Assembly: GCA_001972305.1 (NCBI GenBank)
Contig: BDDD01000881.1
Span: 1-64,000 of the forward strand
Direction of reading: 5' to 3'
Origin: Cephalotus follicularis
Taxonomy: Eukaryota; Streptophyta; Magnoliopsida; Oxalidales; Cephalotaceae
Length of the DNA: 64,000 nucleotides
The translations under genes were made by a program, and so were the position numbers. The notes below the pieces were generated by a model. The model made no database searches. It saw only the letters and a program-made list of their open reading frames with translations, and was not told where the DNA came from. Position 1 is the stretch's first letter; each line of letters begins with the position of its first letter. Positions 31,891-44,389 of this stretch are shown in pieces.

Positions 31891-34718
31891 TGTAACGCCT
31901 GGGATTTTCGCATAATGTAATATTTGAATTTCAAATGTAATCTTATTATGGAATTAATGAGGATGGCGAAATTCCAGACTTTGATGTTGTTTTCCCCTTT
32001 TTATGAAGTTGCATTTTGAAAGAGAAAAATGTTAGAATGTTAAAAGGAGCATTTTAAGTCAAAACGGCGCAGTTCTGGGTTAAAAGTGTCGACGCCTTAA
32101 TTAAAGCGTCAACGCTTGTGGGACCAAAAGCGCACGTAAACTCATGCGCATGCACGTCGACGCCTGTTGATAGCATCAACACCTTTGAGGTAAAAAACTA
32201 TAAGCGTCGACGCCTGCATGTAAACGTCGATGCTTAGAGTCGCATATCAGACACGTTCTAATGCTTACAGAAATGTGGTGCAATGGGGCATGTTAAGGCA
32301 TTGATCAGACGCCTCACATGCGAAGGAATGATGTGTTATACATGCACCAAGCTTCCCAGGTCTGCCAAGACTGATATGACAGAAAAGAGAAGGCATGTGA
32401 GTGCATGCAACTGGAAATGATGCAAGGGGAAGACACCTGGTGTGCCATGCAACCAGGTGTGATGAATGAGTGAGTTTAGCATTGATGCAGACAAAAACAA
32501 AAGGGCTTTCTGTATAAAACTCATTCTCTCCCTAAACCGAACCTAGAGGAAAATGAGAACGCAAAGAAACAGTGAGTGTTGAGAAGGAAAACAGTAAAAA
32601 ATCGGCAAGGGAGGAGAGGACCAGAAATCTCCATTTTTGCACAAGTGAGAGCTTGGAGCTTGTGGCTTGCAGCTGCGGGACTGAGTGGAGCTGCTGTGGC
32701 CAAAGTTGGGGACTTAAAGAGCTGTACATTCTAGTTCCTAACGTGGAACAAAAGGTAGGGGAAATCGAAGTGAATTTATACATGCAAAGTGGGAATTTAA
32801 GTTACTATTTTGTCATGGCTGTTATGCATGATTTGTGTGTGGATTGTCAAGATGTTTACTGTAACCTGTAAACTGATCATGCATGTGTAATCGAAGTCAA
32901 TAATCGAACTCGATTTCCATGATTATTGAGTTGTTTCCCCTGGTTAATTGGAACGATGAACATGGTTGTTCTGGACTACCTAAGCGTCGACTGTCACGCC
33001 ATAAGCGTCGACTGTCACGCTATAAGCGTCGACGCCATCGTGTGTTAATGCAATAGACATCGACGCTTAAATAAAAAAGTCGATGCCGTATATGAACTTC
33101 TGCAGAACTGTGTTATCCGTTATGGGTTGCATGTGATACTCACTTGTGGATTGCATGACTAGTTCATGGTTTGATGAAATGGTTACATGTATTGATAACC
33201 TGATGTACGTACTACGCCTGTAATGAATGTTTATGAGATTGCATGTAAGTTAGGGGGTTCGATTTCCCCATGGAATCGAGACTGGTTAAGTGATATCTCC
33301 TGATATCACAAAAGCGTTGACGCCTTTGGGAAAGCGTTGACGTTTGTGGTTTTGCTGCACCTGGGATTGAATTCATGAAATGTTGATGCTTAGAGGACAT
33401 AAGCGTCGACATCAAGCTGATAAGCGTCGACGCTTATGCCCCTGGTTTGGATAGTTTGACTCGAATTGGACCCGTTAATTCTGAAACAACTCTAGATACG
33501 ACTGTAGGCACGTTTGAGCATATGATTGCATTGCATTGAGTCTGGATTGTGGATTGTTGATTGAATTGGATTATTACTTGCTTGAAAAATGAATTATCAT
33601 TTTTAGGGAGTTGCACACAAGATTCATTATAAGTCATTATTTTGTATAAATTGTTATGTTCAACCGAAATGAAATTTTGAAACTGGAGTGAAGCATGTTT
33701 TGAATAAAAATGTAGTTTAAAGGGATTATTACATATTTTGAAAAAGATGTTGTTTCAGGTATTTTATAATGCATAATTTACTTGGAAAATGGATTGTTAT
33801 ATATTTTGACAAATATATATGTTTTCAAGTATTTATCTTCATAAATGGCTTGAATTGGATTGTGGATTATTGCTATTAGTAGCGTGGTGGAGATTGCCAT
33901 GGACGGCGAATGGCGGGTTTCTCTCTAGGTGCCAAGAGTTGGCTAGAGTTACCAATGGTGGATTGGTTACTTAGCTGCGCACTGGTAACATTGGATTGGG
34001 ACCTGCTCCGTGTTGTCCTGGAGTCAGGACAGGCGTGAGGAGTATAGCATCTAGGCCAGGAGGTGGTGGTGTCTTCGTAGCATTTGTCTGCATATTGGAT
34101 TCTTGGATTGTAGCCACATGGCATGTTTGCTATATTGGCAGGACATACATGTATATAGACACATATATATGTATTATTATCGGATACAATGAATTGCATC
34201 CACGACTGCATACATTACATGACATGCATTACCTTTGATCCCGAATTGAAATTATGACTTTACTACTTAGCCGAGTGAGGATATAGGCTAACCACCCACT
34301 ATTCCAGATTGATGCAGCGGGTACTATGGTTGCTGCGCTCTTGGTACTAAAGAGAAGACTGTGATGTCCTCTCTTATATTTGTATTTGGATGTTGAACAA
34401 TGTTTTAATTATATTTGGGATTACTGTATCCATGGTAAAACGCTTATCATGTTTGATGGGTATTTGGTTTTGTATTACTACTCACGCTCCGTTTAAGGGC
34501 AATCGACGATGATGTTGAGTATTGTTATGAAACAATTTAGTGTCACGTAGTATGGGATGCGTGACATGTGTTTAAATTCAGCTTATTTATATAATGCTTC
34601 CGCAAGATTTGATAAGTTTCGAAAGTTTTAATTTATTCGTAAAATTGCATAAGGTGGATAATGTTTTGTTGATTGCTTTTGCCACTTAAATGTTGATTAT
34701 CGAACATGGGGTGTGACA
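31891..34718 (+). repeat. Right LTR of element B
   Basis: This is the full-length partner of 25735-28602 with the same block order. Stem-loop TGTCACG/CGTGACA with loop TAGTATGGGATG lies at 34541-34566; the TTAGCC/GGCTAA block is at 34267-34291. Confidence 0.9.
34541..34566 (+). other. Conserved LTR stem-loop, B right LTR
   Basis: Perfect 7-bp stem identical to the left LTR copy; one loop base differs. Confidence 0.68.
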
Positions 34719-35021
34719 CGATGACTGGGAATTTTATGAGATAAATTTTGCAAAGAGTTTTGTCTAACCATTAGGAACATCACACTTGTTGGGTAAACCT
34801 AAGGTGTTGATGTACATGTTATGGGATTCCAATCACCCCTAGGAAACAACTTATGATGAGATCATTCAAGTTAAATTTTTACCGTCTTCCATACTTGAGG
34901 GTTATGGAATTCGCGCAACATAGTGGGAGGTCATACTTAAAGATTTAAAGAAAATATATTTCATGTTTTAAGAACACAATTTGACGAATATGCTAATTGT
35001 CTTTCCTTTTCTTTTATTTCT
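34719..35021 (+). other. Copia leader fragment, right of element B
   Basis: Noncoding continuation of 25336-25734, with a TTGTTGGGTAAACCTAA phrase at 34780. It leads into copia gag. Confidence 0.55.
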
Positions 35022-36185
35022 GTACATATTGGAATTGTACCAAACCCGTTCTCTGGTATTCTGGATACCAACAAGTTGACTGGTCCAAATTTTTTGGACT
35101 GGATTCGCAACATGCGACTGATACTCTCTATCGATCATAGAGTCTATGTACTTGAGGCTAGCCTCCCCACGAGTGTTGCTGAGGATGCTAGTGATAAGGA
35201 GAAAGCAACCTTTCTTAAATAGGAGGAAGACAATGAGAGTGTCAGACCCTGCATGATAACAACAATGAGCTATGACCTGCAACGTCAGCATGAGCACATG
35301 TTTGACCCAAGAGCTATCTTGCTTCACGTACAAGAGTTTTATGGTAAGAAAAGTAAGGCTGCTAGGTATCAACTCTCCAAAGAGCTATTCAGCACCAAGA
35401 AGCCAGAAGGAGCATCTATCAATGATCATTATCTGAAAATGATCCGCTGCATTGAGCAGCTTGCATCTTTGTGTTTTATCAAAGATGTAGAGTTGAGCGC
35501 GGAAGCTATCCTTGTTTTGCTTCCTCATTCCTACTCTCAGTTTATCATCAACTTCCACATGAACAAAGCTGAGGTCTCTTTTTCTATGCTTCTCAACATG
35601 TTGAGGGGTACTGTGATTCACCTCCCCATGTCCAATCCTGTTTTGCACTTGACACACACTTCCAAGAACAAAACAAAGGGGAAGAATTCCTTTCCGAAAG
35701 GCAAGGGCAAGAGCAAGGGCAAGCAGGCAAGGCATAAGGCAGTGTAGCCTTATATAAGGCCATAGGCAGTTGTAGCTGCGCCAAGGGTGGCGCTTGTGAT
35801 GGAAAATGTAGGTTGTAATTTAACTGAGTCCCCTCTTGAGGGCCTGTGCTTTTACTGCGGTGTAGCAGGGCACTGGAAGAGGAACTGCAAGAAGTTCCTG
35901 TCTTCCATTGGCAAACCTCAAGGCAAAGGTGAGCCTTCTGTATGTATGATTTAGATAAATATGTGTATTTGGAAGAGTTTCCTACTTCTTGGGTATTAGA
36001 TACTGGATGTTCCTTACACATTTGTGCTACTATGCAAGTCTTTTAAGGAAGTAGAACCCTTGTGAAGGGAGAAGTGGTCCTGAAAGTAGTTGATGCAACA
36101 AATGTTGCAGCATTAGCTATAGAATCGGTTGATTCTGGTTAACCGGTACTTTGCCCTGTCACCAGTTTGCGTGTTGTATTTCCTT
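35022..36185 (+). pseudogene. Ty1/copia gag and start of protease
   Basis: Gag begins near NPFSGILDTNKLTGPNF (no clear ATG) and has TAG at 35219-35221. It continues in the same frame (from 35253) through the gag helix region (LLPHSYSQFIINFHMN) to 35747, with a lysine-rich end. After further breaks, a CCHC knuckle CFYCGVAGHWKRNC lies near 35847-35890 and a protease WVLDTGCSLHICA near 35990-36030. Protease then decays and is cut near 36185. I cannot fix the copia lineage from these pieces. Confidence 0.82.
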
Positions 36186-37100
36186 CATCATACTTGGCTC
36201 CAATATCGGCGTAGAGTAAGGATAAGTGTCAACCCTAGATATAGTTACGATAACTATAAATCTATGAACACATTGCGACTATCGGCAGATCTCCCTGGAA
36301 ACCCAGATTCCAGTCCACCGGCACCTAGTCAGGTTTTTTTGAGTTTGTAATGGACGCATATTATAGAGCCTATCACCCTCAATATGAGTGTGACGATCAC
36401 ATGTTGTGCACTCAGCCATACATCAATATAGCTCCCACAAGGCCCAAAGGCAACCCGTTTTCCAGCTCGTGGCTAGAGCTGGACAAGGCAGAAATCAAAG
36501 TCAGCCAATCATTACACAATGCATGCAAACTGCTCAGGTCTAAGGAACTGCACAGCTCACGTATGGCCTACATGTCACCTAGTGTCTATACACCACCGAT
36601 ACAAATAGGAATCACTATTGACACAGGTAAGGACCATCCAAATAGGATTCCCATAGTTGGCCAATTCAGTGAACAGGCTCCCAGCATGCACCCCGTATTA
36701 GCTTTAGGGGTAAACCCAAGTGCCAACGAGATGCTCCACCCTCTATTGAAAAACCTGGTAGCAAGCATAACACGACAAGTCTATCTGGTTCATCAATTTC
36801 CCTAAGAAAGTGATCCTACGACTTGGAAGATTTTGTCAAGAAGGGAGTGAGGAATTCGTTCTCATAGCCTCCCCAGCATGACATCCAACCCTTTGAACGA
36901 TAGGGCACCATATGTGTATTTAGTTAATATATAAATTAAACTGATCAACAATAATAGTAATGGGATATACATATAGCAATGCCATAACTACAGGAAATAG
37001 CACAGTTTAACATAAATTGAATTAAAATTGTATTTACAAGGAGTGTAGTACATATACAACAATTCACCTCGTGGCTTTCAGGGACATTTGAAATCTAACA
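36186..37100 (-). repeat. Angela-like copia LTR fragment
   Basis: On the minus strand it starts TGTTAGATTTC at 37100, next to a polypurine tract. Blocks at 36219-36330 and 36590-36800 match the complement of parts of the plus-strand LTR 37729-40299. Only about the first 900 bases are present. Confidence 0.65.
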
Positions 37101-37728
37101 ATCTCCCACTTGGCCCTCAAGCCACGAAGACCTATAGCCCAAGCCCATCTCACTCTGGTAATGCTCAAGTACAACATTACACATGGCCTTGGTCTGTGGG
37201 TTTTCCTGGTTTGCCTCCGAGGCAACTCTCTCTAGTATGACATCTCCTCTGTCTATGATCTCCCTGAGAAGATGATACCGCCACTGGATATATTGAGATC
37301 GATGATGAGACGTGGGTTCCTTGGCTTGTGCAACGGCCCCTTCATTGTCACAGTACACCATAACTGAACGACGGATGGAACCACTCCAAGTTCAACAATG
37401 AGCTTCTGCATCCTAACAGCTTCTTTTGCGGCATCCGAGGTTGCAACGTATTCTGCTTCCATGATGGAGTCTGCAGTTGTCTCCTGCTTCGAACTCCTCA
37501 AACTCACAGCATCGCCGTTCAGAACAAACACATATCCCAAAAAAGACTTGTGATCATTTGGATCACTGTTGAAACTAGAGTCTGTATAGCCCTCCAGTCT
37601 TAACTCACTGTTTCCTCCATATATCAAGAAAGTATCCTGGGTCCTCCTAAGGTACTTTAGCATCCCCTTGACTACATCCTAGTGCCTCTCGCAAGGATCG
37701 GACTTAAATCGACTTCCCATACCCAAGG
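37101..37728 (-). pseudogene. Copia RNase H fragment
   Basis: The minus-strand frame starts TLGMGSRFKSDP, passes GYTDSSFNSD (first catalytic D) and MEAEYVATSD (E), then shifts frame near 37360 to YCDNEGAVAQAKEP (D) and HHRSQYIQWRYHLLREII. These are the usual copia RNase H landmarks. A polypurine tract (37101-37110, complement) and LTR follow. The upstream end is cut at 37728 by an LTR of the same family in the opposite orientation. Confidence 0.88.
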
Positions 37729-39113
37729 TGTTAGATTAGGGTGTCCCTGCAAGCCACGAGAAGGCTGCAGACATATGTTGTTGACATATGACACACTCTT
37801 GAATCGTATATTCTTAGTTCCATTCATGTTTTATTGTGCATTTTAAATAAAAGATTGGCATCTGGCTATATGTATTATCCCATACCATCTCTACGGATCA
37901 GTTGATAACCATGTCAACAGAATACACATATAGCGCCCTGTCCGTAAAGGGTTGGATCTCGTGCCTGAGAGGTTATGAGAATGAGATCCTTACTGCCTTG
38001 TGACAAACATTCCAATTCATAGGTTCACTTTCTTAGGGCAAGTGATGAACTGCAAAGACTTTCCGTGTGATGCTTGCTCTGAATGGTAAAGGAGGATGGA
38101 TCATCTCATTGCCATTTGGGTTTTACCCTAGAGCTAACGCGGGGTGCGTGCAGAGGCACGACACTGAACCAACCCACCATATGTTATCTATTTGGAGAGT
38201 CAACACCTCTGTCAATAGAATTCCTATTGTCGCGGTAGTGCTTAGTCAAAGGTGACTAGTAGATCACATGTGATTTATGTTGTATCATTAGACATAAGCG
38301 GCTGGCATACGTTGTGTAGTAACTGCTTGGATTTGATTTCCGCCTTCCCCAGCACTAGCCACGTGCTGGCAAAAGGGTTGTCTTTGGGCCTTGTGGGAGC
38401 TACATTGAGATGTAAGGGCGAGTTCGCAAGATGGGATCATCACACCCGTGTTGAGGGTTATAGGCTCTATAACATCTATGACCGTTGAAGACTTAAAATT
38501 CCCAGCCGGGTACTGGGAGATTTGGAACGAGAGGTTTCCGGGGATATCTCCCATAGTCTCAGTGCGTTCATAGAATTATAGTTATCGTTATCACGGTAAT
38601 TCCTAGGGGTGACATTCATCCAAACCCTAGTCCGCAGTCGGAGCCGAGATGACGAAGGTACGTGGCACACAAACCGATGGCAGTGATAAAGTACTGGGGA
38701 ACCGGTTAACGAATGATAGACGTGGTACTATTTTGGTCTACGGATCCGGGGATGATTATAGATCACACCGGGACTATTAGCTGGATAGTCGTACCATAAC
38801 TTCGGGATGTTTTGAGAAATTTATCATCGTACCGGAAATCCACCGGGCTTTCGGGTCCCGCCTGATTATTGGAAAAGTGACGCATGCTACACACATGCTC
38901 GCTTGGTGGTAAATCTAGTTTTTAACTAGTATATATTATTTTGACATTAGTGGTTTGTTTTTCGTTCCACTAATAGTCATCTTGATATATAAGAGATTTG
39001 AAGCCGGAGCATGATTTAATTTTATTAAATCAAAATTAAAGAAAGAGTCTTTAATTTACAAAAGGGAGAAACATTTTCATTTTGAAAAAAACTTGAAATT
39101 TATAGAGAAGGAG

Positions 39114-39175
<62 letters not shown>

Positions 39176-40299
39176 CTTAATTTTTATTAAGTAAAAAATG
39201 CATTTTAAAATCAATTTTTTTAAAATCTCTCTCTTAATCTCTCTCACACTCTCTCCCTCACATTCTCTCCCAGCGCCTGGCATGCGCTTTAGCCCAGAGA
39301 GAGAGACGTTTCAAGCGTCACTGCGTAGGGGCGCGTTCTGGCCGGTGGTCGTGAGAAGGCGAGCGTCCATCCCCGGTAAGCCTTCTCCCCGTTTTCTCCC
39401 CCCTTCTCCTCTCTTTTTCTCCCAGGCAGCAGATGCGTTTTCTGTTGCCCCTTGCTCCCGACATCTCTTCCACCGCCGTTGATCACAGTGGGTGGAGCCA
39501 ATCAATGGCTCTATCCATTTTGATCTTTGTTTTGCGTATCCTGGTCGTTTTCCAGCCGTTTTACATTTGGTGAGTCAACTGGGAGAGTTGACGCGTCGGG
39601 CTGCTATGACTTGGCGTTCTGCACCGAGTCACGATGAGTCTTGGGTTGGGGTGTGTCGGGCTGGTGTCGCTGAGCCGTTCGGTGGCTTGGCGGCCGCTGA
39701 TGATGAACAGCGAGTCAACCCCATGACTCGCTGCCGACCGTTCTTGGCAAGTCTCGCCGAGTCTCGGCCACCAGCGTGTTTGTCGGGGTGTTGGCGTCCA
39801 TATATGTCAAGTCCGGTCAATGACGAGTTGACCGAGACTCACTGTGTCTGAACTCAGTGACTCGCCGCCTCTGGCCGTCGTGTTCCGGCGCAGTTTCGGG
39901 CGTGTCTCCTCCAGTTTCAGGTTGAGCAATCTTTTTCGAGTCCGTTGGTGTCAAGATCGAACCGAACGTGGACTGTCTGAATACCGGCGATGTTACCGGG
40001 GACCGACATTTGATAGTGCAAGTATGTAGCGACAAAGTGGTGGAGCCTCCAATGTTGGTACGATTGCTTCGCTCTTTCTTTTATCTTTACCGACGTGTGT
40101 TCGGTTTATCTTTCTGTGCATGCTTGTTCTTATTTTTAGTTTGATTGTTAATTAAATGGAGATCCTAGGCTTTTCTATTAGGTACTAAGATGTAAGTGTG
40201 GACCATGACTTTCAGTCTTGGTGTTTTTGAGAAATTAAAATTATACACACTTGCGTCCTACGACCAAATCGACCGGGAACCCTTGCCAGGTTTCCAACA
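37729..40299 (+). repeat. Angela-like copia LTR (2.57 kb)
   Basis: The LTR starts TGTTAGATTAGGG and ends TTTCCAACA, followed by a primer-binding site. Its first 40 bases resemble the minus-strand LTR start at 37100. It holds a (GA)n tract and a GC-rich stretch (39270-40030) with several meaningless open frames on both strands. Confidence 0.78.
39117..39170 (+). repeat. (GA)n microsatellite
   Basis: About 27 uninterrupted GA units; a CT-rich stretch follows at 39225-39270. Confidence 0.97.
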
Positions 40300-40301
40300 A
40301 G

Positions 40302-40314
40302 TGGTATCAGAGCG
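40302..40314 (+). promoter_or_regulatory. Primer-binding site of Angela-like element
   Basis: TGGTATCAGAGCG, an exact match to the common initiator-methionine tRNA complement, lies two bases after the LTR end. Confidence 0.9.
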
Positions 40315-41640
40315 ATCCGTTTAATTTCAATTGGACTTTAATTTCGGTTTTGGTGGCTATTGTGGAATAATTGAAATACCTGAAATTCTGGTTTAATTCT
40401 TTTCTCATGGTTGTTTTATAAAATAAAATTTTTTTATTTTTCTGGAAACTTGGTTTTAAATAATCTAGTGGGAGGTTTACTGGAATGTCGGCGAACTTGT
40501 GGAATTATTTCGATTGGCCATCGGAAATTGAAATTACTTATGTTTATTTAAAGTCTATAGTGGATGTAGATTTTAAATGTCTTATGCATGATGGCTGGTT
40601 ATGGGACTGGACCTAGCTTTTGATTTCTTTTGTGGATGGTTTAATTTGCTTTGTTAACTTGTGCTTTTATTTGGTCTGTAATTTGGTAGCCTGCGAGCAC
40701 CATTGATTCCTTATTTGTATTATTCTCTCTCTCCCTCCCATTTGTATTCTGTTCTTTATTTTTTAAATGTATTTTGAGAAATTTCTTTTTGTAAACAAAG
40801 AAGAGAAGAATAACAAAGGATCTTGTAGAGGAAGATAAAGGAAGTTACAAGACCAAGTGAAGGCCATGTATGCGTGGTGCATTTTGTAATAAATTAGTTT
40901 TAAATAGTTCACCTAGGATATCGAGTGGTCACATTGGCATGTGTGATCACTCATAGATTTAGTCCCTGGCCATGCCATATTTATTTCTAAGTGGGAAATA
41001 GGTTGCATGAGATGGATGTTTTCTTTTTTGCAAACAATCCAAACACGTCAAGCATGCTAAGCCGCTCAATTGGATTGGAAGATAAAATCAATCTAATTAA
41101 CGGCATGGTAATATATAAAATTTGATGAGACCAAATTCCTCCAACTTGTGAAATAATAAGTCCATAAGCGGTGGGACATAAGGCTATCCCGTCGTTGGCC
41201 TTTCATAGTTTCCGTCGAATGGTGTGGACATATTGGGGATAGCATTGCCAAAGCAGAGGTCCCCCGTATGACCATTTCTGTTCAATTTCAGTGTGAGGTG
41301 CACTGGAAAGAAATAATCATGTTTTGGCACTATGACAGGCCAAAGTGTGTGGGTGTCAAAACGGGTTCATTTCTTTGAGGATTGTGGGTTCGGACTTTTA
41401 CCGGGGTCATACTATTGGCACGCCAAAGCTGTGGATTGTATGGGCCGAGAGGCCGTAACTTGTATCGGATCTTACATTTTTTGCAAGAGGCCCTAATGTA
41501 AATATGGTGCTTTCAGCCTAACTATTTGCTATTGTGGTTGACACATTTAGTTGATTTGCATATATGTATGCATAGTTTGTATTGGTATAATGATGTTAAC
41601 TTCTTGCACAAGTTAATTTTTACATATGTTTAAAGTTTGT
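40315..41640 (+). other. Copia leader without coding sequence
   Basis: AT-rich sequence after the primer-binding site; no gag is seen. 41160-41230 resembles 25440-25510, so this is probably the untranslated leader of the family that supplied the gag at 35022. It ends where SIRE-like 3' sequence begins, at roughly 41500-41640. Confidence 0.5.
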
Positions 41641-41686
41641 TTTTAAATGCTTTATACCTTCCTATTGTAAATGTTTTGTCATCATC

Positions 41687-41700
41687 AAAAAGAGGGAGAT
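41687..41700 (+). promoter_or_regulatory. Polypurine tract of SIRE-like element
   Basis: A purine-rich AAAAGAGGGAGAT stretch preceded by GTCATCATC is the standard SIRE-like junction with the 3' LTR. Confidence 0.8.
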
Positions 41701-43403
41701 TGCCGACATTTATGTGTTACAATATTTGTTTTGATTATTTCAAAACACCTAACCTGTGTGTTTGATGTGAAGGAATCTCTAACAAAGTTAACTTGCATTG
41801 TAAGTAAGCTAAAACCTGCATATCAGTCTTTTTGGCGTCAACGTGCTGGGCTTGAATAGTTGTTCTGGGTTGAGCAAGATGATTCTCGTCAATGCCATCT
41901 TTATCCTCGTCAACGTGTGGGGAAACTATGATTTATGGCAATGCCTTGAGGAAGACATCAACGTCAAAAGGTGATGGAGACTTGAACGTCAACGCAGAAA
42001 ACATGTGGAGTCAACTCCTTGTCTATAGACGTCAACGTCATATCAAGACATCTACGCAAATGGTGCACATTTGGGACAGTGAGTTTGGACGTTAACGCGA
42101 AGATATTATGGAGTCAACTCAAATGATATTAGCGTCAACGCTATGGATATGCATCAACGTGAATAGAGTTGAAGCTGAAGAAAAGCTTGGAATGTCAATG
42201 CAAAGAATGACAAGAGTCAACGCATAAGGAGATAGACGTCAATGCCATGCGTACTGTTGACATTCATATGTTACAATCCTTGTTTTGATGATTACAAAAC
42301 ACCTAATGTGTTTGCTTGATGTGAAGGAATCTTTAACCATGTTAACTTGTATTGTAAGAAAGCTTAAACTTGCATATCAGAACTATTGGCATCAACAACT
42401 ATACTGTAGGCGTCAACATGCTAGTAATCAGTACATGTTATGGGTTTAGCAAGATGATTCTCATCAACGCCATCTTTATCCTCGTCAACGTGCTGGAAAA
42501 TTATGATTTACGTTAACGCCTTGAGGAAGACATCAACGTCAAAAGGTGATGGAGACTTGAACGTCAACGTAGAAAACATGTGGAGTCAACACCTTATATA
42601 TAGACGCCAACGCAAATGGTTCACATTTGGGACAGTGAGTTTGGATGTTAATGTGAAGATATTAAGGAATCAACTCAAATGATATTAGCGTCAATGCCAT
42701 GGGTGCACGTCAACGTGAATAGAGCTGAAGCTGAAGAAGAGCTTGGAGTATCAACGTAGAAAGCTATAGCAGTAAACGCATAAGAAGATAGACGTCAACG
42801 CCATGCGTACACGTCAACACCAATGACAGCTAAACACAGAATCTGCAAAATTTGAAGGTGCTGAAATGATCCTTTCCCTGAATAGCTCCAACGGCTCTCT
42901 GATGAGTTCCTGAACTCTAGCAATGGCTACATACTTCTGAAGGCTATAAATAGAGGCTCAATCCATGAAGAAAACAACAAGCAAAATAAATCCAAAGCAA
43001 GAAAGCAATATTCAAAGCATACAAGCCTTTATACTTTCAAAAGAGTTTTCTACTTGAGCTTTATATTTGTTATATCAGCCTTTATAGAGGTTACATTTAA
43101 AACACTCATTTCACACATTTGTTGTAAGCCCAAGCTCGTTAGTACCTTTCTCAAAGTTAGGATTTAGCTTCAAAAAATCCAAGTTAGGATTTAGCTCGCA
43201 AAAATTTAAGTTTGGATTCAGCTTGTAAAAATCCAGAGTTACTGTTTGTGATTGGGGGATTACATTCTAGTGGAACCTCAAGCGCGGCTTGGGAGAGTGG
43301 ACGTAGGCACGGTTTGCCGAACCACTCTAAAACTTGTGTAGAACTTTCTATCCCTTACACTTTTAATTATTTGCAAGCTATTTTATTGTTTATAATTGTT
43401 TAG
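41701..43403 (+). repeat. SIRE-like copia LTR with duplicated 5' part
   Basis: The LTR starts TGCCGACATTTATG after a polypurine tract. 41701-42254 and 42255-42810 are diverged copies of the same 555 bases, both ending CCATGCGTAC; the single-copy rest follows to 43403. The block CGAACCACTCTAAAACTTG near 43318 is characteristic of this LTR type. It is cut at 43404 by a gypsy LTR. Confidence 0.8.
41837..42830 (+). repeat. CGTCAACG motif clusters in SIRE-like LTR
   Basis: More than twenty copies of CGTCAACG or one-base variants (CGTCAATG, CATCAACG, AGTCAACG) occur in the two duplicated halves. Single C/T and G/A changes separate this from the CGTCGACG type seen elsewhere. Confidence 0.8.
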
Positions 43404-44389
43404 TGTAACACACCCGATTAGGAACCGGGATCACTCCCGCTTCGGGATCTGTGTGTCACACAAAACTGAGATAAAAACATGTCGAAAATCTTAATCTTAA
43501 CCATCATCAATACGTGGTGGTTCTAAAATCTGAAAACATGTATAATCCTGAACATAAACTCCAAAATAAAAAATTAAATTCATTATGCCGGTCAACATAT
43601 GATCATAATACAATTATTATTCAAATGACAAAATCAAACTCCTAAGTGATCCTCTGACATAGGGTAACTCTCTCATCACACTTGCCCCAGAAGCTCCTAA
43701 TAACCTGGTGCATGGAAAACAAAAACGCGGCTGAGCAAACCTCAGTACGGATATAGAATCATAAAATAGTTTACGAACAAAACAAAACAGTTACGAAACA
43801 AAATAGAACAGTTACTAATCAAAACAGAACAGTTACGAAACAAAACAGAACAGTTACTAATCAAAACAGAACAGTTACGAAACAAAACAAATTTCGGAAC
43901 AAAACAGATTTTGACATGAAACAAAACAAAACAGTTTAAACATTCTTTATAAATTACCTCAGTAAATTTCGTATAAACCAAATCCATAACTTTCGAAACA
44001 TAAAACATACTTTTAAGAACATAAAGCATTCCTTTCAAAACATAAAGTTCCATACTTTTCAGAACATAAAGCATACCTTTCAAAACATAAAGTTCCATAC
44101 TGAGCCACATAACATATCATATATCAGAACACATATAGCAAGGGAGGCGCTACTTCCACTTGCCAAATAGAATTGAAGTGTACAGCACTACACAAACAAT
44201 TCTCATAACATATCACATAACATATAACTAGGATTGATCCATACGCCTCTATCACAAATCCTATCCAAGGATATCACAGAGAGACGCCATAAACTAATCA
44301 CATCATTACGGAAAGTGTCATGTCCCTGTGCCAGGCCTATGACATGCCTATGGTACGCCCAATAGGTGGGTACAAAGCGCTCAGTATTT
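43404..44389 (-). repeat. Family A LTR 3' part attached to element C
   Basis: On the minus strand this ends TGTTACA at 43404 and contains the A hairpin block (44225-44375) and the family GCTCAGCCGCG block (near 43727). It lacks the first two-thirds of an A LTR and joins C LTR sequence near 44390. Confidence 0.75.
43788..43893 (-). repeat. 42-bp tandem repeat
   Basis: Unit CAGTTACGAAACAAAA... repeats at 43788, 43830 and 43872. It explains a repetitive minus-strand open frame here, which is not a gene. Confidence 0.88.

Larger units (their letters stand above)
25735..34718 (+). mobile_element. Ty3/gypsy element B with both LTRs
   Basis: Two LTRs of 2868 and 2828 bp with TGTAACGCC starts and GTGTGACA ends bracket a primer-binding site, broken gag, broken pol and polypurine tract. 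The flanks CAATG (25730-25734) and CGATG (34719-34723) match at four of five bases, consistent with a target duplication. The interior is 3.29 kb, against 5 kb or more for full relatives: gag centre, protease and RT are deleted. Confidence 0.88.

Noticed and set aside
35593..36021. Minus-strand serine/cysteine-rich frame
   Set aside because: It is the antisense shadow of the copia gag and zinc-knuckle region.
39198..39851. Open frames in the GC-rich part of the copia LTR
   Set aside because: They overlap on both strands, show no family resemblance and lie inside an LTR defined by its ends and primer-binding site.
43742..44110. Repetitive minus-strand frame
   Set aside because: It is explained by the 42-bp tandem repeat and adjoining repetitive LTR sequence.
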